Notes: generated from the sequence alone by a model not told the origin. DNA of 64,000 bases from Candidatus Saccharibacteria bacterium oral taxon 488 (GCA_013100825.1 CP040001.1:620001-684000), one strand, 5' to 3'; positions 51,657 through 60,738 are shown, numbered from the stretch's first letter. Made by a program: numbers and translations.

Positions 51657-52037
51657 TCGCCGCAACACGGTTACGCGTTTCTTGTCGTAAGTTTTCTGGG
51701 ATTTGTGCAGGGCTTCAGAATGAGAATCAAACCACATGGTTATGTCGCCCGTTAGCTTCAATAATTCAAGACCGGTTTTCGTCAATTCATATTCAACCCG
51801 CGGCGGAATCGTCGGATAGAAAAAGCGCCGGACGATGCCGGCGCGTTCTAGTTGCTTGAGGTGCTCGGTGAGTACTTTTTGAGTCACCCCCGGAAGGGAG
51901 CGGTGCAGCGCAGAATAGCGCTTAGTCTCAGCTCCGAGAGAAAGAATGATTGCGATAGTCCATTTTCGAAACAGCAGGCTTGTCATGAAATCGCGCGAAT
52001 CGGCGTACTGATTTTTAGATACAGTAGTTTTTGTCAT
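51651..52037 (-). CDS. HxlR-family winged-helix regulator
   Basis: A 128-residue protein with the HxlR core: LLFRKWTIAIILSLGAETKRYSALHRSLPGVTQKVLTEHLKQLERAGIVRR, then the wing PTIPPRVEYELTKTG. These dimeric regulators respond to small electrophiles or redox signals. GGGAGG lies 5 bases before ATG 52037; the frame extends further 5', but without a site. It is divergent from the glycosyltransferase operon and probably controls it. Confidence 0.85.
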   Translation of the reverse strand: MTKTTVSKNQYADSRDFMTSLLFRKWTIAIILSLGAETKRYSALHRSLPGVTQKVLTEHLKQLERAGIVRRFFYPTIPPRVEYELTKTGLELLKLTGDITMWFDSHSEALHKSQKTYDKKRVTVLRRL

Positions 52038-52204
52038 GGTTACCTCCCGTTGATGTAAATGTATATTTGGCGCAAAAATGGCTGATATAAAATATCTCTG
52101 GAGATGCCCTCCAGAGATACCGCTCAACAACCTCATGCCTACAAGATACAACAAGATAGCTGCTAAGTCAACTATTTCGTTTAATGCATCAAACCAGACC
52201 GTAC

Positions 52205-52233
52205 TTGACCATCCGCCTAGCACCTGCAATAAT
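52205..52233 (+). promoter_or_regulatory. Candidate promoter of the glycan operon
   Basis: TTGACC (52205-52210), 17-base spacer, AATAAT (52228-52233), with ATG 52240 six bases downstream. Confidence 0.45.
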
Positions 52234-52239
52234 ATTAAA

Positions 52240-53250
52240 ATGAAAGTTCCAAATTATCTGCGCAACTATGATTCGTTTCATGCTGCACGTATGAATTACT
52301 ACAAGAATACAGGGAGCGGGAGTCAAGAATCACAAATTGCGAGCCGCATAGAAAGTCAAACTCCAAAAGAAGAGCTGGGCAGAGTGGGTGATGCTATAGA
52401 ACAAATATCCTCCTTCTCTCCGGGATATGTTATAGTAACCTCGACAAAAAATCGTGAAGATAAGATAATATCATCCTACAATAAATTGTGCGAACAAGAC
52501 TATAATGGAGACTGGTCATGGATCGTGGTTGATAATGGATCAAGCGACAATACTATTGAACGCCTAAATAGCCTGGGCGATAGACGGGTGCATGCGCTGA
52601 GCTATACCGCAATAACGGGCTGTGCTTACCCTGTTCGCAACTACGGTTTTGATGTTGCAGCATTGGCTGTTAAGAAGTCCAGTTCTAAGACTAAATGGAT
52701 TATGAACATAGATTCAGATGATCAGCTCTATGACAAATCAAGCCTTAGAGAGCTTAATAAACTGAATTCTGTAGCTGAAAAGCTCGGACAAACGGCGACC
52801 TTAATACATGGGTTTGCGGTATGGGAGATGATTAACCCTGACGGTAGTGTTGACATGAGTAGTTGCCCTGCTAATGTGGGCTCTGATTTTCCTCGCGTAG
52901 AAAGAATGAAAGATATTCATGAAAGAGGGTTGATTTTTCTGGCTTCCGCAATGTCAAGAGGTATGATTCCGGATATTCGCTACTCTGCGGAGTTTAGTTT
53001 TGAGGACGACGCAATAACGCAAAAAATAATGCTCAACGCCTTAAAACGAGGAGATAGATGGCTGCACACAAACTACCCAATAATTTTAAAGGGCGGAGGT
53101 GACGACTCTATGATTAGTAGAAACAATCTTGTAGGAGATCCTTCTATGAGAGCAACGATCGGCATCGGACACGAGGTTAGTGGCATCAGAGCTCAGATAG
53201 TAACTTATTTAAGCAAACTGAGAGACTATTACGTTAGAGAGGGTCTATGA
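52240..53250 (+). CDS. Family 2-like glycosyltransferase
   Basis: A 336-residue GT-A fold glycosyltransferase starting MKVPNYLRNYDSFH. It has GYVIVTSTKNREDKI at the nucleotide-binding start, WIVVDNGSSDNT, and the metal-binding DxD in WIMNIDSDDQLYD near residue 155; FSFEDDAITQKI is the likely acceptor/base motif. It has no membrane segment. Its stop overlaps the next start by 4 bases (ATGA). An open frame extends to 52078, but the region before 52240 lies over the HxlR promoter. Confidence 0.75.
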   Translation: MKVPNYLRNYDSFHAARMNYYKNTGSGSQESQIASRIESQTPKEELGRVGDAIEQISSFSPGYVIVTSTKNREDKIISSYNKLCEQDYNGDWSWIVVDNGSSDNTIERLNSLGDRRVHALSYTAITGCAYPVRNYGFDVAALAVKKSSSKTKWIMNIDSDDQLYDKSSLRELNKLNSVAEKLGQTATLIHGFAVWEMINPDGSVDMSSCPANVGSDFPRVERMKDIHERGLIFLASAMSRGMIPDIRYSAEFSFEDDAITQKIMLNALKRGDRWLHTNYPIILKGGGDDSMISRNNLVGDPSMRATIGIGHEVSGIRAQIVTYLSKLRDYYVREGL

Positions 53251-53981
53251 GAGATAGCCATACATCATTAGATGAAGTTATAAAAGTGCTTACCGACAAC
53301 CCCCACATTTCCGAACTGCATCTTTTTGGCTCACGAGCAATAGAAAAGAGTGATGGACTTTCTGACATTGACTTAACCGCTACCTCGCCGCACCCAGCCG
53401 CCGCCGAAGCCTACGCTCGTAAAAGTTTGGCGGATAAATTTGGCTTGAGCGCGGTCTACACGATTAAGAATGATGAACATGAAATTGCCCGAACTTTTTG
53501 TCTGAGCGGTATGAGCCCGTTTCATAAAATTGACATTGGGTTTTCGCTACCTAGCGAGGTCAAGTTTTTTCCAAACTCTAGACTCATTTTAAAAAACGAC
53601 CAACCACAGAAGCCTAGCATTGAATTCAAAAAATGGACAGAACCACGCGCCGAGCACGATTATTTCGACGTGATGATGGGCTCGTTGCGCTACATCAAGC
53701 ACCGCCGTCGCGGCGAAAATTGGCAGGCGTACAAATGCTACCGCGGCTTTATTGAGCAGCTGGCGAATGCACACGCGGCGAGTAACTCACCGCACAGTAT
53801 ATATAAAGAGCTAGACATACAAGGCAATGATGAAATTCTAAAGCTATTTTTTGCGGGCGACATCCACGAAAAAGAGCGAAAATACTACGAATTTATCAAA
53901 AACCGCGCCGAAAACGAGCGGCTTTTGCCGGGGTTTAGCAGGGACTTACAGGAAATTTGGGAAAATTATCTAGATGGCTGA
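53247..53981 (+). CDS. Nucleotidyltransferase-fold protein
   Basis: A 244-residue protein with the pol-beta-type NTase signature HLFGSRAIEKSDGLSDIDLTA (GS...DxD), a third acidic residue in HKIDIGFSLP, and a helical C-terminal half. Such proteins transfer a nucleotide to a small molecule, as aminoglycoside adenylyltransferases do. Here it lies between two glycosyltransferase genes, overlapping both (4 and 8 bases), so it may activate or modify a sugar or head group. Its GC content looks higher than that of the flanking genes. Confidence 0.65.
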   Translation: MRDSHTSLDEVIKVLTDNPHISELHLFGSRAIEKSDGLSDIDLTATSPHPAAAEAYARKSLADKFGLSAVYTIKNDEHEIARTFCLSGMSPFHKIDIGFSLPSEVKFFPNSRLILKNDQPQKPSIEFKKWTEPRAEHDYFDVMMGSLRYIKHRRRGENWQAYKCYRGFIEQLANAHAASNSPHSIYKELDIQGNDEILKLFFAGDIHEKERKYYEFIKNRAENERLLPGFSRDLQEIWENYLDG

Positions 53982-55239
53982 AATCAATAAAAAAGCACTT
54001 AACTGGCCTATAGTAGACTATGTTGATGGCAGAAAAGTATTTAATGATTGTAGCAGCGACACGAACACACTAAACAAAGAACTCTCCGTCCTTGAATGTC
54101 CTACAGAATTGTCAATCATAATGCCCACCATGGAGCGTCCATCAAAAACAATAAATACGCTTCGTTCGCTAGCGCAATCTGCAATTAATGCTCATATGCC
54201 TACAGAGGTAGTAGTTATGGACAACAGCTTCAATCCTGGCTTACACGAAGTGTTAGAAAGGACACTTAGTACAGATAGAGTACTTGGATCCATAGCCTTA
54301 AGGTATTGTTATGATCGAACTCTAACCTTTCCTGTTGCAAGAAATATTGGTATTGATTTAGCGAGCGAATCATCTCAGTATCTCGCTAGCTGGGATTCTG
54401 ATATTTACTGTTCCCCAGATGCTCTTGAAATACTTTTTGACTATTGGAAAAACAATCCAGATATTGATGCTTGTGCACCGCCGCTAGCTACATACAATTC
54501 ACATAACACACTTAGACCGACATACGAGTCTGAGTCAATTGGTAATATTGAAAAAAATCAGAGCGATCGAGCCAAACTTGATATGCCCGGAAGGCTGGGT
54601 GATGAGATTGGCTGCAGACGAGATGACGCCATCTTAAGCACTATGATGCGAGGAGCCTATCTATTTACAAGGTCGTTCGCAGAAAATGTAAGCGCTAAGC
54701 ACTCCGAAAAAGATCTATTTCTTAGAGATTTTACTGTTTGGTCTAATGTACCAACCTGCATGACAGCAAATGAGATGGGTAAAAATATGGCTTACGTTAT
54801 AAATAGGCACGCAATTGCTTTCCATGATTTATCCAAAGACGGTGTGTCTATGAGTAAAGACATCCCCTTGAGAATTGAAGAGAATCTAAAGTCTTTAACG
54901 TTGCTTTTCTACAGAGAGATAGATCAGGTTACAGCCCACCCAGACAATTTGCTGAGCAGATTTAATAAAGCGGCTATTGTAAGCCTACTCAAAGTAAATG
55001 AGGGTGTAGCAGAGCGAATAGTAGAATACTTAATTGGCGTCGCTAGGTTAATTCGAGAAAGCGAAAGCTGCGAGGATATGGCAGAGGCGAACAACTTAAG
55101 TAAACTATTACCAGACTGTCAAAGACAGAATCCTCATTTACGTAATTTTATAAATAGACTAACGACACCTAGTACGTATAAAAGAATAAAGGAATTGAAG
55201 TCTTATAACACAAGCGTCAGTCCATACGAACTAAGATAA
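53974..55239 (+). CDS. Glycosyltransferase (family 2-like)
   Basis: A 421-residue GT-A protein: LSIIMPTMERPSKTINTL, EVVVMDNSFNPG, RTLTFPVARNIGIDLASE and the DxD-like ASWDSDIYCSPDALE near residue 140. A helical C-terminal region of about 150 residues may carry acceptor contacts. The DNA is AT-rich compared with the chromosome. The start overlaps the NTase gene by 8 bases. Confidence 0.75.
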   Translation: MAEINKKALNWPIVDYVDGRKVFNDCSSDTNTLNKELSVLECPTELSIIMPTMERPSKTINTLRSLAQSAINAHMPTEVVVMDNSFNPGLHEVLERTLSTDRVLGSIALRYCYDRTLTFPVARNIGIDLASESSQYLASWDSDIYCSPDALEILFDYWKNNPDIDACAPPLATYNSHNTLRPTYESESIGNIEKNQSDRAKLDMPGRLGDEIGCRRDDAILSTMMRGAYLFTRSFAENVSAKHSEKDLFLRDFTVWSNVPTCMTANEMGKNMAYVINRHAIAFHDLSKDGVSMSKDIPLRIEENLKSLTLLFYREIDQVTAHPDNLLSRFNKAAIVSLLKVNEGVAERIVEYLIGVARLIRESESCEDMAEANNLSKLLPDCQRQNPHLRNFINRLTTPSTYKRIKELKSYNTSVSPYELR

Positions 55240-55288
55240 AGACAAGCCTCTCCGTTCTCACGTCGAATAACCAAATATACGAACAAAG

Positions 55289-56134
55289 CTAGTTAATATC
55301 AACATTCTGGTTTCTATGAACTTGGTTGACATCTATTATTGTGCGTAAAATTGATGACATAGTTTTTGCACCCACTTCTTCTGCATAAGTGGCTAAGGCG
55401 GGTACATCTTTTGACCAACAGTGAGATGACCATCCCCTGTTCCATGAGAGAGTTCTCATATGAAAACCATCTACTCTGGAGTCTGACGACCATGCTTGTT
55501 GTACCTTGATAAAATTAGCATCGGCACTTTTACATAGTTCATAAAGAGCGTTTATAAAACTAACCTTTAGAGCTGGGTATGAATTTTCTACAAGTTTTGT
55601 AATCTCAGCTTCAAGAGCACTAACTAAATGTATTTTTATATTTGGTTGCATTTTGTTCCATAGAAATTCAGCACATCTAGTTGCAGTGTCCTCATCTCCA
55701 CCAATCACTAAAGTTTTGTGTTTAGATGGATTAGTGGGATCTGGGAATTCACTAGGATCAACATAGTAATTGCCCATGCCAATAAGCTCAACCGATACTG
55801 CTATATTTTTACCCGTAGTTTTTACTAGCCTATCGGCTGTACCTGGCTGAAGTGCCGACTTAATCAATATAAGGTCTGTCTGCAGCCAATCCACTACATC
55901 GTTAACGATAGACATATTCAACTTACCATCACTGCCCAATTCCGTTGGAACGCAAACTATTGCAATATGGCAAGAGTTTACAATATCCCGTGATTTCTGT
56001 TTATTAGCCCAGTAGTTCACTTTATTTTGTAACAATTCTTCTCTAGGTTCGTCATAGATAATAGCATCTGGAAACATCTTACTGTAAGCCCTGCCTACAT
56101 ATCCATTGCCTATTATAGCGATTGCTGATTTCAT
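55289..56134 (-). CDS. Short UDP-glucose/GDP-mannose dehydrogenase-family protein
   Basis: A 281-residue protein. The Rossmann start is AIAIIGNGYVGRAYSKMF; the central domain has EITKLVENSYPALKVSFINALYELC, and the expected catalytic Cys is in GWSSHCWSKDVPALA. The usual C-terminal UDP-binding domain (about 120 residues) is missing, so it is either a shortened dehydrogenase or has a different substrate. It is the only minus-strand gene in the island; TATACT (56141-56146) lies 6 bases before the ATG. Confidence 0.75.
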   Translation of the reverse strand: MKSAIAIIGNGYVGRAYSKMFPDAIIYDEPREELLQNKVNYWANKQKSRDIVNSCHIAIVCVPTELGSDGKLNMSIVNDVVDWLQTDLILIKSALQPGTADRLVKTTGKNIAVSVELIGMGNYYVDPSEFPDPTNPSKHKTLVIGGDEDTATRCAEFLWNKMQPNIKIHLVSALEAEITKLVENSYPALKVSFINALYELCKSADANFIKVQQAWSSDSRVDGFHMRTLSWNRGWSSHCWSKDVPALATYAEEVGAKTMSSILRTIIDVNQVHRNQNVDIN

Positions 56135-56140
56135 GATAAA

Positions 56141-56146
56141 AGTATA
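56141..56146 (-). promoter_or_regulatory. -10 box, leaderless dehydrogenase gene
   Basis: TATACT on the minus strand, 6 bases before ATG 56134. Confidence 0.5.
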
Positions 56147-56276
56147 GCATAGTTTTAGGTGCTGTCATCAGATAAAACAAATAGTTATGAACAATAGAAT
56201 CATGATAAAATGGTGAACATGAAGTTCTTCGATCATAACTTAAAAAATAACACTTTGGTAGAAAGGTGTAGTTGCT

Positions 56277-57278
56277 GTGTCGGTTAATCGCTCAAACCAT
56301 AATCAGATATTAAATATAGGGGTAATAGGTCTTGGGGAACAATTTGCAGACAACATAATGCCTGCTATATCTTCGGTGGGAGATATTTGCATAAAATCGG
56401 TTTGTGACACAAATAGTGATAGGTTATCATTTCAATCTCATAGACTAAACGCCATAGGATATTCTAGATTTGAAGAGATGATTTCAAAAGAATCTCTTGA
56501 CGGGGTTATCGCTGTATCGTACCCTAGCGTACACTATGAAGTAATCAAGCTATCAGCAGAGAAGAAATTACCTGTGTTAGTAGAGAAGCCGCCAGTCGAA
56601 TCAACTCAGCAACTGGAAACTCTTCTGAGGGAGTATAAGCATGAAGTATCCTCCGTTGTCGTTGGCTTAAATTTTGGCTTTTCTGAATCCTTTCAAAAAC
56701 TAAATAGCCTCATACAGCAAGGCAAGATTGGCGACCCTCTTTTGGTCAACGTGACTCATTACGCAGATAAACCAAAAGAACCTTTATGGGGGCTAAATAC
56801 TATACGTTCGATATTATTAGCGCAGGCTATACACCCGTTAGGCTTATTACTAGAAATTGGGAAAATCGTAAGCCTGATTGATGCGCAGTTACTCAAAAAA
56901 GACAATGGCCTATTTCTTAATATAATTATAAGCATGCAAAATAAGGACGGAGAACCTTTTACGGCTAATATCGTTACGGGATCGTCTGCCCCTTACTTTA
57001 ACTGGAGTGTTAATGTATTTGGAAGTAAAGGCGTTGCAGACATAGACTCACTAAACGAGTTACACATAAGGTCTACTCTATACGATAAATGGTGGGAAAA
57101 AACGTGGAACAGCAGTCCGGTGATGAGCGGCGGAAGAAGATCCGGCTTTGAGCAGGAGATTAGAGACTTTGTGAAATTAATCAAGGAAGGCGAGACGGAG
57201 CATTATAATAAGTTACATGATATGCTCCCCATTTATAAAATAATTGACCAGCTAGAGGATATGTATGTTGGAGAATAA
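56277..57278 (+). CDS. Gfo/Idh/MocA-family oxidoreductase
   Basis: A 333-residue NAD(P)-dependent sugar oxidoreductase: NIGVIGLGEQFADNIMPAI at the Rossmann start, GVIAVSYPSVHYEVIKLSAE, and the family motif VLVEKPPVES. The C-terminal alpha/beta domain ends in an HxxxxH-like HYNKLHDMLP. The start is GTG 56277, with AAAGG about 10 bases upstream. It is followed by a DegT aminotransferase, the pair that makes amino sugars such as 3-acetamido sugars in the Wlb pathway. Confidence 0.8.
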   Translation: MSVNRSNHNQILNIGVIGLGEQFADNIMPAISSVGDICIKSVCDTNSDRLSFQSHRLNAIGYSRFEEMISKESLDGVIAVSYPSVHYEVIKLSAEKKLPVLVEKPPVESTQQLETLLREYKHEVSSVVVGLNFGFSESFQKLNSLIQQGKIGDPLLVNVTHYADKPKEPLWGLNTIRSILLAQAIHPLGLLLEIGKIVSLIDAQLLKKDNGLFLNIIISMQNKDGEPFTANIVTGSSAPYFNWSVNVFGSKGVADIDSLNELHIRSTLYDKWWEKTWNSSPVMSGGRRSGFEQEIRDFVKLIKEGETEHYNKLHDMLPIYKIIDQLEDMYVGE

Positions 57279-58395
57279 GTATATTAATTTCGACAAATAT
57301 GAGATGTTCGAAATACAAAAAACTTTTAAGACACGTAAACTTGCCGGAACCTCTGAAGTAGTCACTCAATATGAGTATAAGTTGGCTGCTTTCTTCAAAG
57401 TGAAGCATGCTATAGCTCTTTCAAGCGGAACATCGTCCCTACATGCTCTTTTGTATGCATATAACATAGGTCCAGGTGACGAGGTTATTTTATCGCCATC
57501 CGCACCCGTCATGTCAGCATTGCCTATATTGGCAGTGGGTGCACAAATTGTATTCGTTGATAACACAAAAGAGTCTTTTGGATTTGATATTGATGATTTG
57601 AAAAATAAGACTACAAAGAGGACGAAGATGATAGTTTCCGTCCCTATGTGGGGATACGCAATCAATTCAGGCGAGATACGTGATTATGCCAAAAGTCAAA
57701 ACATACCTTTTATTGAGGACGTATCTCATTGCCATGGGTCTATAGACGAGGGTAAATATATGGGGACGTTCTGTGATGCGGGCTTTTTTAGCACACAAGA
57801 ACGTAAACTTATCTCAACTGGAGAGGGAGGCTTTGTCATTACTAATGATGACAAAGTCGCAAACCGCCTAATAGAGGTTAGGGATTTTGGAAAACCTGTG
57901 TCTGAATTGTCGCGTTTTCCAGACCATATTGGTGAATATGGCTATTTGTTTGGTTTGAATTTTCGAATTACTGCTCTATCTGCCGCCATAGGTATTGCTC
58001 AAATTGATAAATTAAATAAAAAGATAGAATCTAGAACTAAGAATGCAAATAGAATTAAAGAAAGTATCAGTGACATTGGTTGGTTAAGAGAGGTCGCTAT
58101 AAAAAATGAGTCGCAACCAAATTACTATGCGATGCTATTGATGATTACGTCAGAGGACTACAATAATAGTAGTGTTGGCAAAAGACTATTTGATAGTGGT
58201 ATTGTCTCCGATACATACCGTTTCAAAATTAAACCTCTATATAAAATGCCAATATTTAAAAAATTTGCGTCAGATTGTCCTAACAGTGAAAGTCTGCTAC
58301 GCAAAATTATTACGCTACCAACTCACGAAGGTTTAACGAGCGACGACTTAGCATTAATAGTCAAATCAGTAAAAAGTATGGAGGCAAACGTATAA
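57265..58395 (+). CDS. DegT/DnrJ/EryC1/StrS-family PLP aminotransferase
   Basis: A 376-residue sugar aminotransferase: ALSSGTSSLHALLYAYNIGPGDEVI, the PLP-phosphate and Asp contacts FIEDVSHCHGS, and the Schiff-base Lys in FFSTQERKLISTGEGGFV near residue 185, followed by GLNFRITALSAAIG. It overlaps the Gfo/Idh gene by 14 bases, so the two probably act in sequence: oxidise a sugar carbon, then aminate it. The exact sugar is unknown. Confidence 0.85.
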   Translation: MLENKYINFDKYEMFEIQKTFKTRKLAGTSEVVTQYEYKLAAFFKVKHAIALSSGTSSLHALLYAYNIGPGDEVILSPSAPVMSALPILAVGAQIVFVDNTKESFGFDIDDLKNKTTKRTKMIVSVPMWGYAINSGEIRDYAKSQNIPFIEDVSHCHGSIDEGKYMGTFCDAGFFSTQERKLISTGEGGFVITNDDKVANRLIEVRDFGKPVSELSRFPDHIGEYGYLFGLNFRITALSAAIGIAQIDKLNKKIESRTKNANRIKESISDIGWLREVAIKNESQPNYYAMLLMITSEDYNNSSVGKRLFDSGIVSDTYRFKIKPLYKMPIFKKFASDCPNSESLLRKIITLPTHEGLTSDDLALIVKSVKSMEANV

Positions 58396-58886
58396 TGAAA
58401 GCAATTTTCAAAAATACTAAAGATCATAAAAAACATTTTACCGCGACAGGATATACTGTTAATAAAAACCGTACCAAAATGCTACTTATCCATCATAAAG
58501 GCTTAAATAAGTGGCTGCCCCCTGGTGGTCATATTGAAGACAACGAAGTTCCGCATGAGGCAGCTATACGCGAAGTTTACGAGGAAACTGGCGTAATGGC
58601 CATACCGATAAAAGATGATGAAAACGATCTAGTCCTAAAAGGTATAAAAGAGGCGCAAATTCCACGACCGTACGCTTTGATGTATCAAATTATACCAAAA
58701 AGCAAGAAAGATGTTGAACATATCCATCTTGATATGGTATTTGCTCTTGAGGCTGATGATTCTGACAAGATTACCGCACAGTATAAGGAAGTTCACGATG
58801 TTAGATGGGTGACAAGGAAGAGTTTAATAGATGAATATGACACATTTGACTCAGTAAGGAGTTTTGCTAGAAGCATGCTCAAGTGA
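58395..58886 (+). CDS. NUDIX hydrolase
   Basis: A 163-residue NUDIX protein. The NUDIX box is GGHIEDNEVPHEAAIREVYEETG, complete with REVYEE. LNKWLPPGGH precedes it. It likely hydrolyses a nucleotide or nucleotide-sugar. Its ATG overlaps the aminotransferase stop by one base (TAATG), making it the last gene of the island operon. AT-rich, like its neighbours. Confidence 0.85.
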   Translation: MKAIFKNTKDHKKHFTATGYTVNKNRTKMLLIHHKGLNKWLPPGGHIEDNEVPHEAAIREVYEETGVMAIPIKDDENDLVLKGIKEAQIPRPYALMYQIIPKSKKDVEHIHLDMVFALEADDSDKITAQYKEVHDVRWVTRKSLIDEYDTFDSVRSFARSMLK

Positions 58887-59075
58887 TAAGCCCATATACA
58901 CATTCACTTCACGTACCGCCCAATTATACAGCTCGTACAAACCTATCAAGGTCGTATTCGCCCATGAAAATCATTTCGTCTTTTAAAGTGGCATTTTCAG
59001 GGGAACCTCCACCCGTGACAGGTTTGCCGTGCGAGCCTGTACGTAGACTCCGTTACGTAAAGTAAAGGAGGAAGT

Positions 59076-59361
59076 ATGCCGATCTTAGCAAAGCAAGTAG
59101 GAACTATCGCCACTTATAGTGGGTGGAGTAATCGCGAGATGTAGGTAATGAATCTGCGGCTAGCGAACGGCGAAATGTACTTGCGATACGGCGCGCCGCA
59201 TCATCAAAACATACGATGAATATGAACAAGCCGAGCGACTTGAGCCGTTGATTCGAGACGAGCTTAAAGGCAGTCTAGAATAGTCGAGTTTACTAGGTGA
59301 CTTACTTGCAACCTCTCTCGGTCGTGTCAGTTGGCAAGAGATTATAGAGAATAATCGCTAG
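59076..59361 (+). pseudogene. Decayed small gene of the element
   Basis: A perfect AAAGGAGG before ATG 59076 opens MPILAKQVGTIATYSGWSNR, stopped by TAG, then continues in the same frame (MNLRLANGEMYLRYGAP) to a TGA. The neighbouring frame carries on with IIKTYDEYEQAERLEPLI, stops once at TAG, and ends SLGRVSWQEIIENNR. It reads as one coding unit of about 90 residues broken by two stops and one frameshift. No function is recognised. Confidence 0.45.
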
Positions 59362-59680
59362 CTTCACCGTCCCTGGACACGACGAGAAACTGCCCAGGAA
59401 AAAAGACAGTTTAGTTATTAATTTCACACTCAATTTACATCACCAACAACGTCCATACTTACCTCGCTCACTCGACATGCGCCTTGCTGGTGCAGTCAAG
59501 ATGAGCGGAGGTAAGAATGAACGAGTCTAGGTCGGAGGCTGGCAATATTAGTTGATGAATCGTTATCTTATTTCACAAAAAGACAAGCCAACTAGCGCGT
59601 ACTGCGCTGACGCACAAAACGCGCCATCTGTCTGTCATTTGCGAAATAAGCCTCGCCCCGAAAGTTATGCGGCGGCTTTC

Positions 59681-59729
59681 GTGCGACCATTGCAAGCTCG
59701 CCGGAGGGCGCGCCTTGCAATCATCGCAC
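59681..59729. repeat. Large imperfect inverted repeat
   Basis: Arms GTGCGA-CC-ATTGCAAG and CTTGCAAT-CA-TCGCAC, with an inner TCGCC/GGGCG pairing around GGA. It lies 34 bases beyond the 3' end of the replication-relaxation gene. It could be a terminator-like structure, a small RNA, or part of an origin of transfer or replication. Confidence 0.5.
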
Positions 59730-59762
59730 GGCCGATTGACATATACGTATCCTTAGATTATT

Positions 59763-60569
59763 TTACAACTCATCTAAGGAAAGAAGCTCACCAGGCTCGT
59801 CAATATTCGACCAAATAGCAGAACTCTCACGCACCAAGTTCTCAGCCGTCGCTGTATATACCTCAACTTCATCATCCAAGTCAAACCGACTGCGCACGGC
59901 ATGAGCAGCGCGCCGCAAGCGGTTTTCTGTGGCTGGATTTTCCAGCAAAAATAAGAACCTCGGTAGGTTGCTGTTCGTCGCGTCCCAGCCGCCATCATCG
60001 AAAAATTCCATATAATTTACCAGACGGCGATTGATGGCGCTAGGCGGCATGTCTTTAGGTACGACATCAAAGAAAAATCGCCGCAACCCATCGGCTGTTT
60101 TGAGCGACAAAAATGCGTCGGGCGGATTAGCCGGAAAATAGCTATAAAGCGCCATTTCGCGCCGCAAAAATACTTTTAGCGGTGGATATTGGTGCTGTAG
60201 TTTATTGGTGCACGAATACACATTAACTACATGATTAACGAATGATTGACCAACGACTTTGTCGCGGTAGCTCGCCTTGATGATGGCGTTAGTAACGCGT
60301 TCGCTGCCGTAAATCAATTGCAGTTGCTTAAGTCCTTTTGGTGTCAAATAATACGCTGCCGGCACACCCCGCAATTTATAGCTTTTGTCATATCGTCTAG
60401 CCACAAAACCATGTTTCATCAGTACATTCAACTTTTCAAACAAATTTGAACCCGACTTAATACCCAGACTATCTGCCAACAATTGACGACTACCGAACCG
60501 ATATTTGTATAGCGTTTCCAGGATGTCTATCTGTCCCTGCTTGAGCGCTGAACGTTTGTCTATTTTCAT
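59763..60569 (-). CDS. Replication-relaxation family protein
   Basis: About 268 residues starting MKIDKRSALKQGQIDILETLYKYRFGS. A winged-helix N-terminus (RQLLADSLGIKSGSNLFEKLNVLMKHGFVARR) is followed by the PF13814-like replication-relaxation core (YYLTPKGLKQL, KVVGQSFVNHVVNVYSC, then a nuclease-like strand set with RRFFFDVVPKD). Such proteins are found on plasmids and ICEs of Gram-positive and CPR bacteria and are linked to replication or relaxation, but the mechanism is poorly known. AAAGG precedes ATG 60569. It is the best candidate here for the element's DNA-processing function. Confidence 0.7.
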   Translation of the reverse strand: MKIDKRSALKQGQIDILETLYKYRFGSRQLLADSLGIKSGSNLFEKLNVLMKHGFVARRYDKSYKLRGVPAAYYLTPKGLKQLQLIYGSERVTNAIIKASYRDKVVGQSFVNHVVNVYSCTNKLQHQYPPLKVFLRREMALYSYFPANPPDAFLSLKTADGLRRFFFDVVPKDMPPSAINRRLVNYMEFFDDGGWDATNSNLPRFLFLLENPATENRLRRAAHAVRSRFDLDDEVEVYTATAENLVRESSAIWSNIDEPGELLSLDEL

Positions 60570-60588
60570 TATCAGCCTTTCACGATTC

Positions 60589-60613
60589 CTTTCTAGTATA
60601 TTTATATAGAAAG
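60589..60613. repeat. Inverted repeat upstream of the replication-relaxation gene
   Basis: CTTTCTA/TAGAAAG arms with TATA pairs inside. It lies 20-44 bases before ATG 60569, a place for an operator or a leader hairpin. Confidence 0.35.
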
Positions 60614-60721
60614 AAGAGAAAAATAGCAATATATAACAGTAGTTTTATAGATGAATTATACTGTATATCGATATTCGGTATATTTTACATCATAAAATTG
60701 CTAAAAACTATTGAATATTTG

Positions 60722-60738
60722 TAGTACAAATAGTACAA
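60722..60738. repeat. Tandem TAGTACAA repeats, candidate RHH operator
   Basis: TAGTACAA at 60722-60729 and 60731-60738 (9-base spacing), overlapping a TTTGTA-G-TACAAA inverted repeat. The region 60600-60760 is very AT-rich. It is about 110 bases before the RHH gene. Confidence 0.4.

Larger units (their letters stand above)
58887..59762. other. Gene-poor stretch with decayed small genes and hairpins
   Basis: 876 bases without an intact convincing gene. It holds small hairpins (ACAGG/CCTGT near 59021-59043; TACGTA/TACGTA at 59040-59059), a decayed small gene (59076-59361), a further open fragment to TAG 59528-59530 (with LHHQQRPYLPRSLDMRLAGA), and a large inverted repeat at 59681-59729. GC-rich tracts near 59600-59730 contrast with the AT-rich island before it. 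Confidence 0.5.

Noticed and set aside
58960-59075. Possible riboswitch before the Shine-Dalgarno at 59068 (GGGGAACC, small hairpins)
   Set aside because: Only a few bases recall known c-di-AMP-type leaders; the overall pairing does not fit a class I can name, and the gene after it is broken.
59552-59818. 88-codon open frame on the plus strand near the large hairpin
   Set aside because: No ribosome site, runs through the inverted repeat and into the replication-relaxation gene on the other strand; composition looks non-coding.
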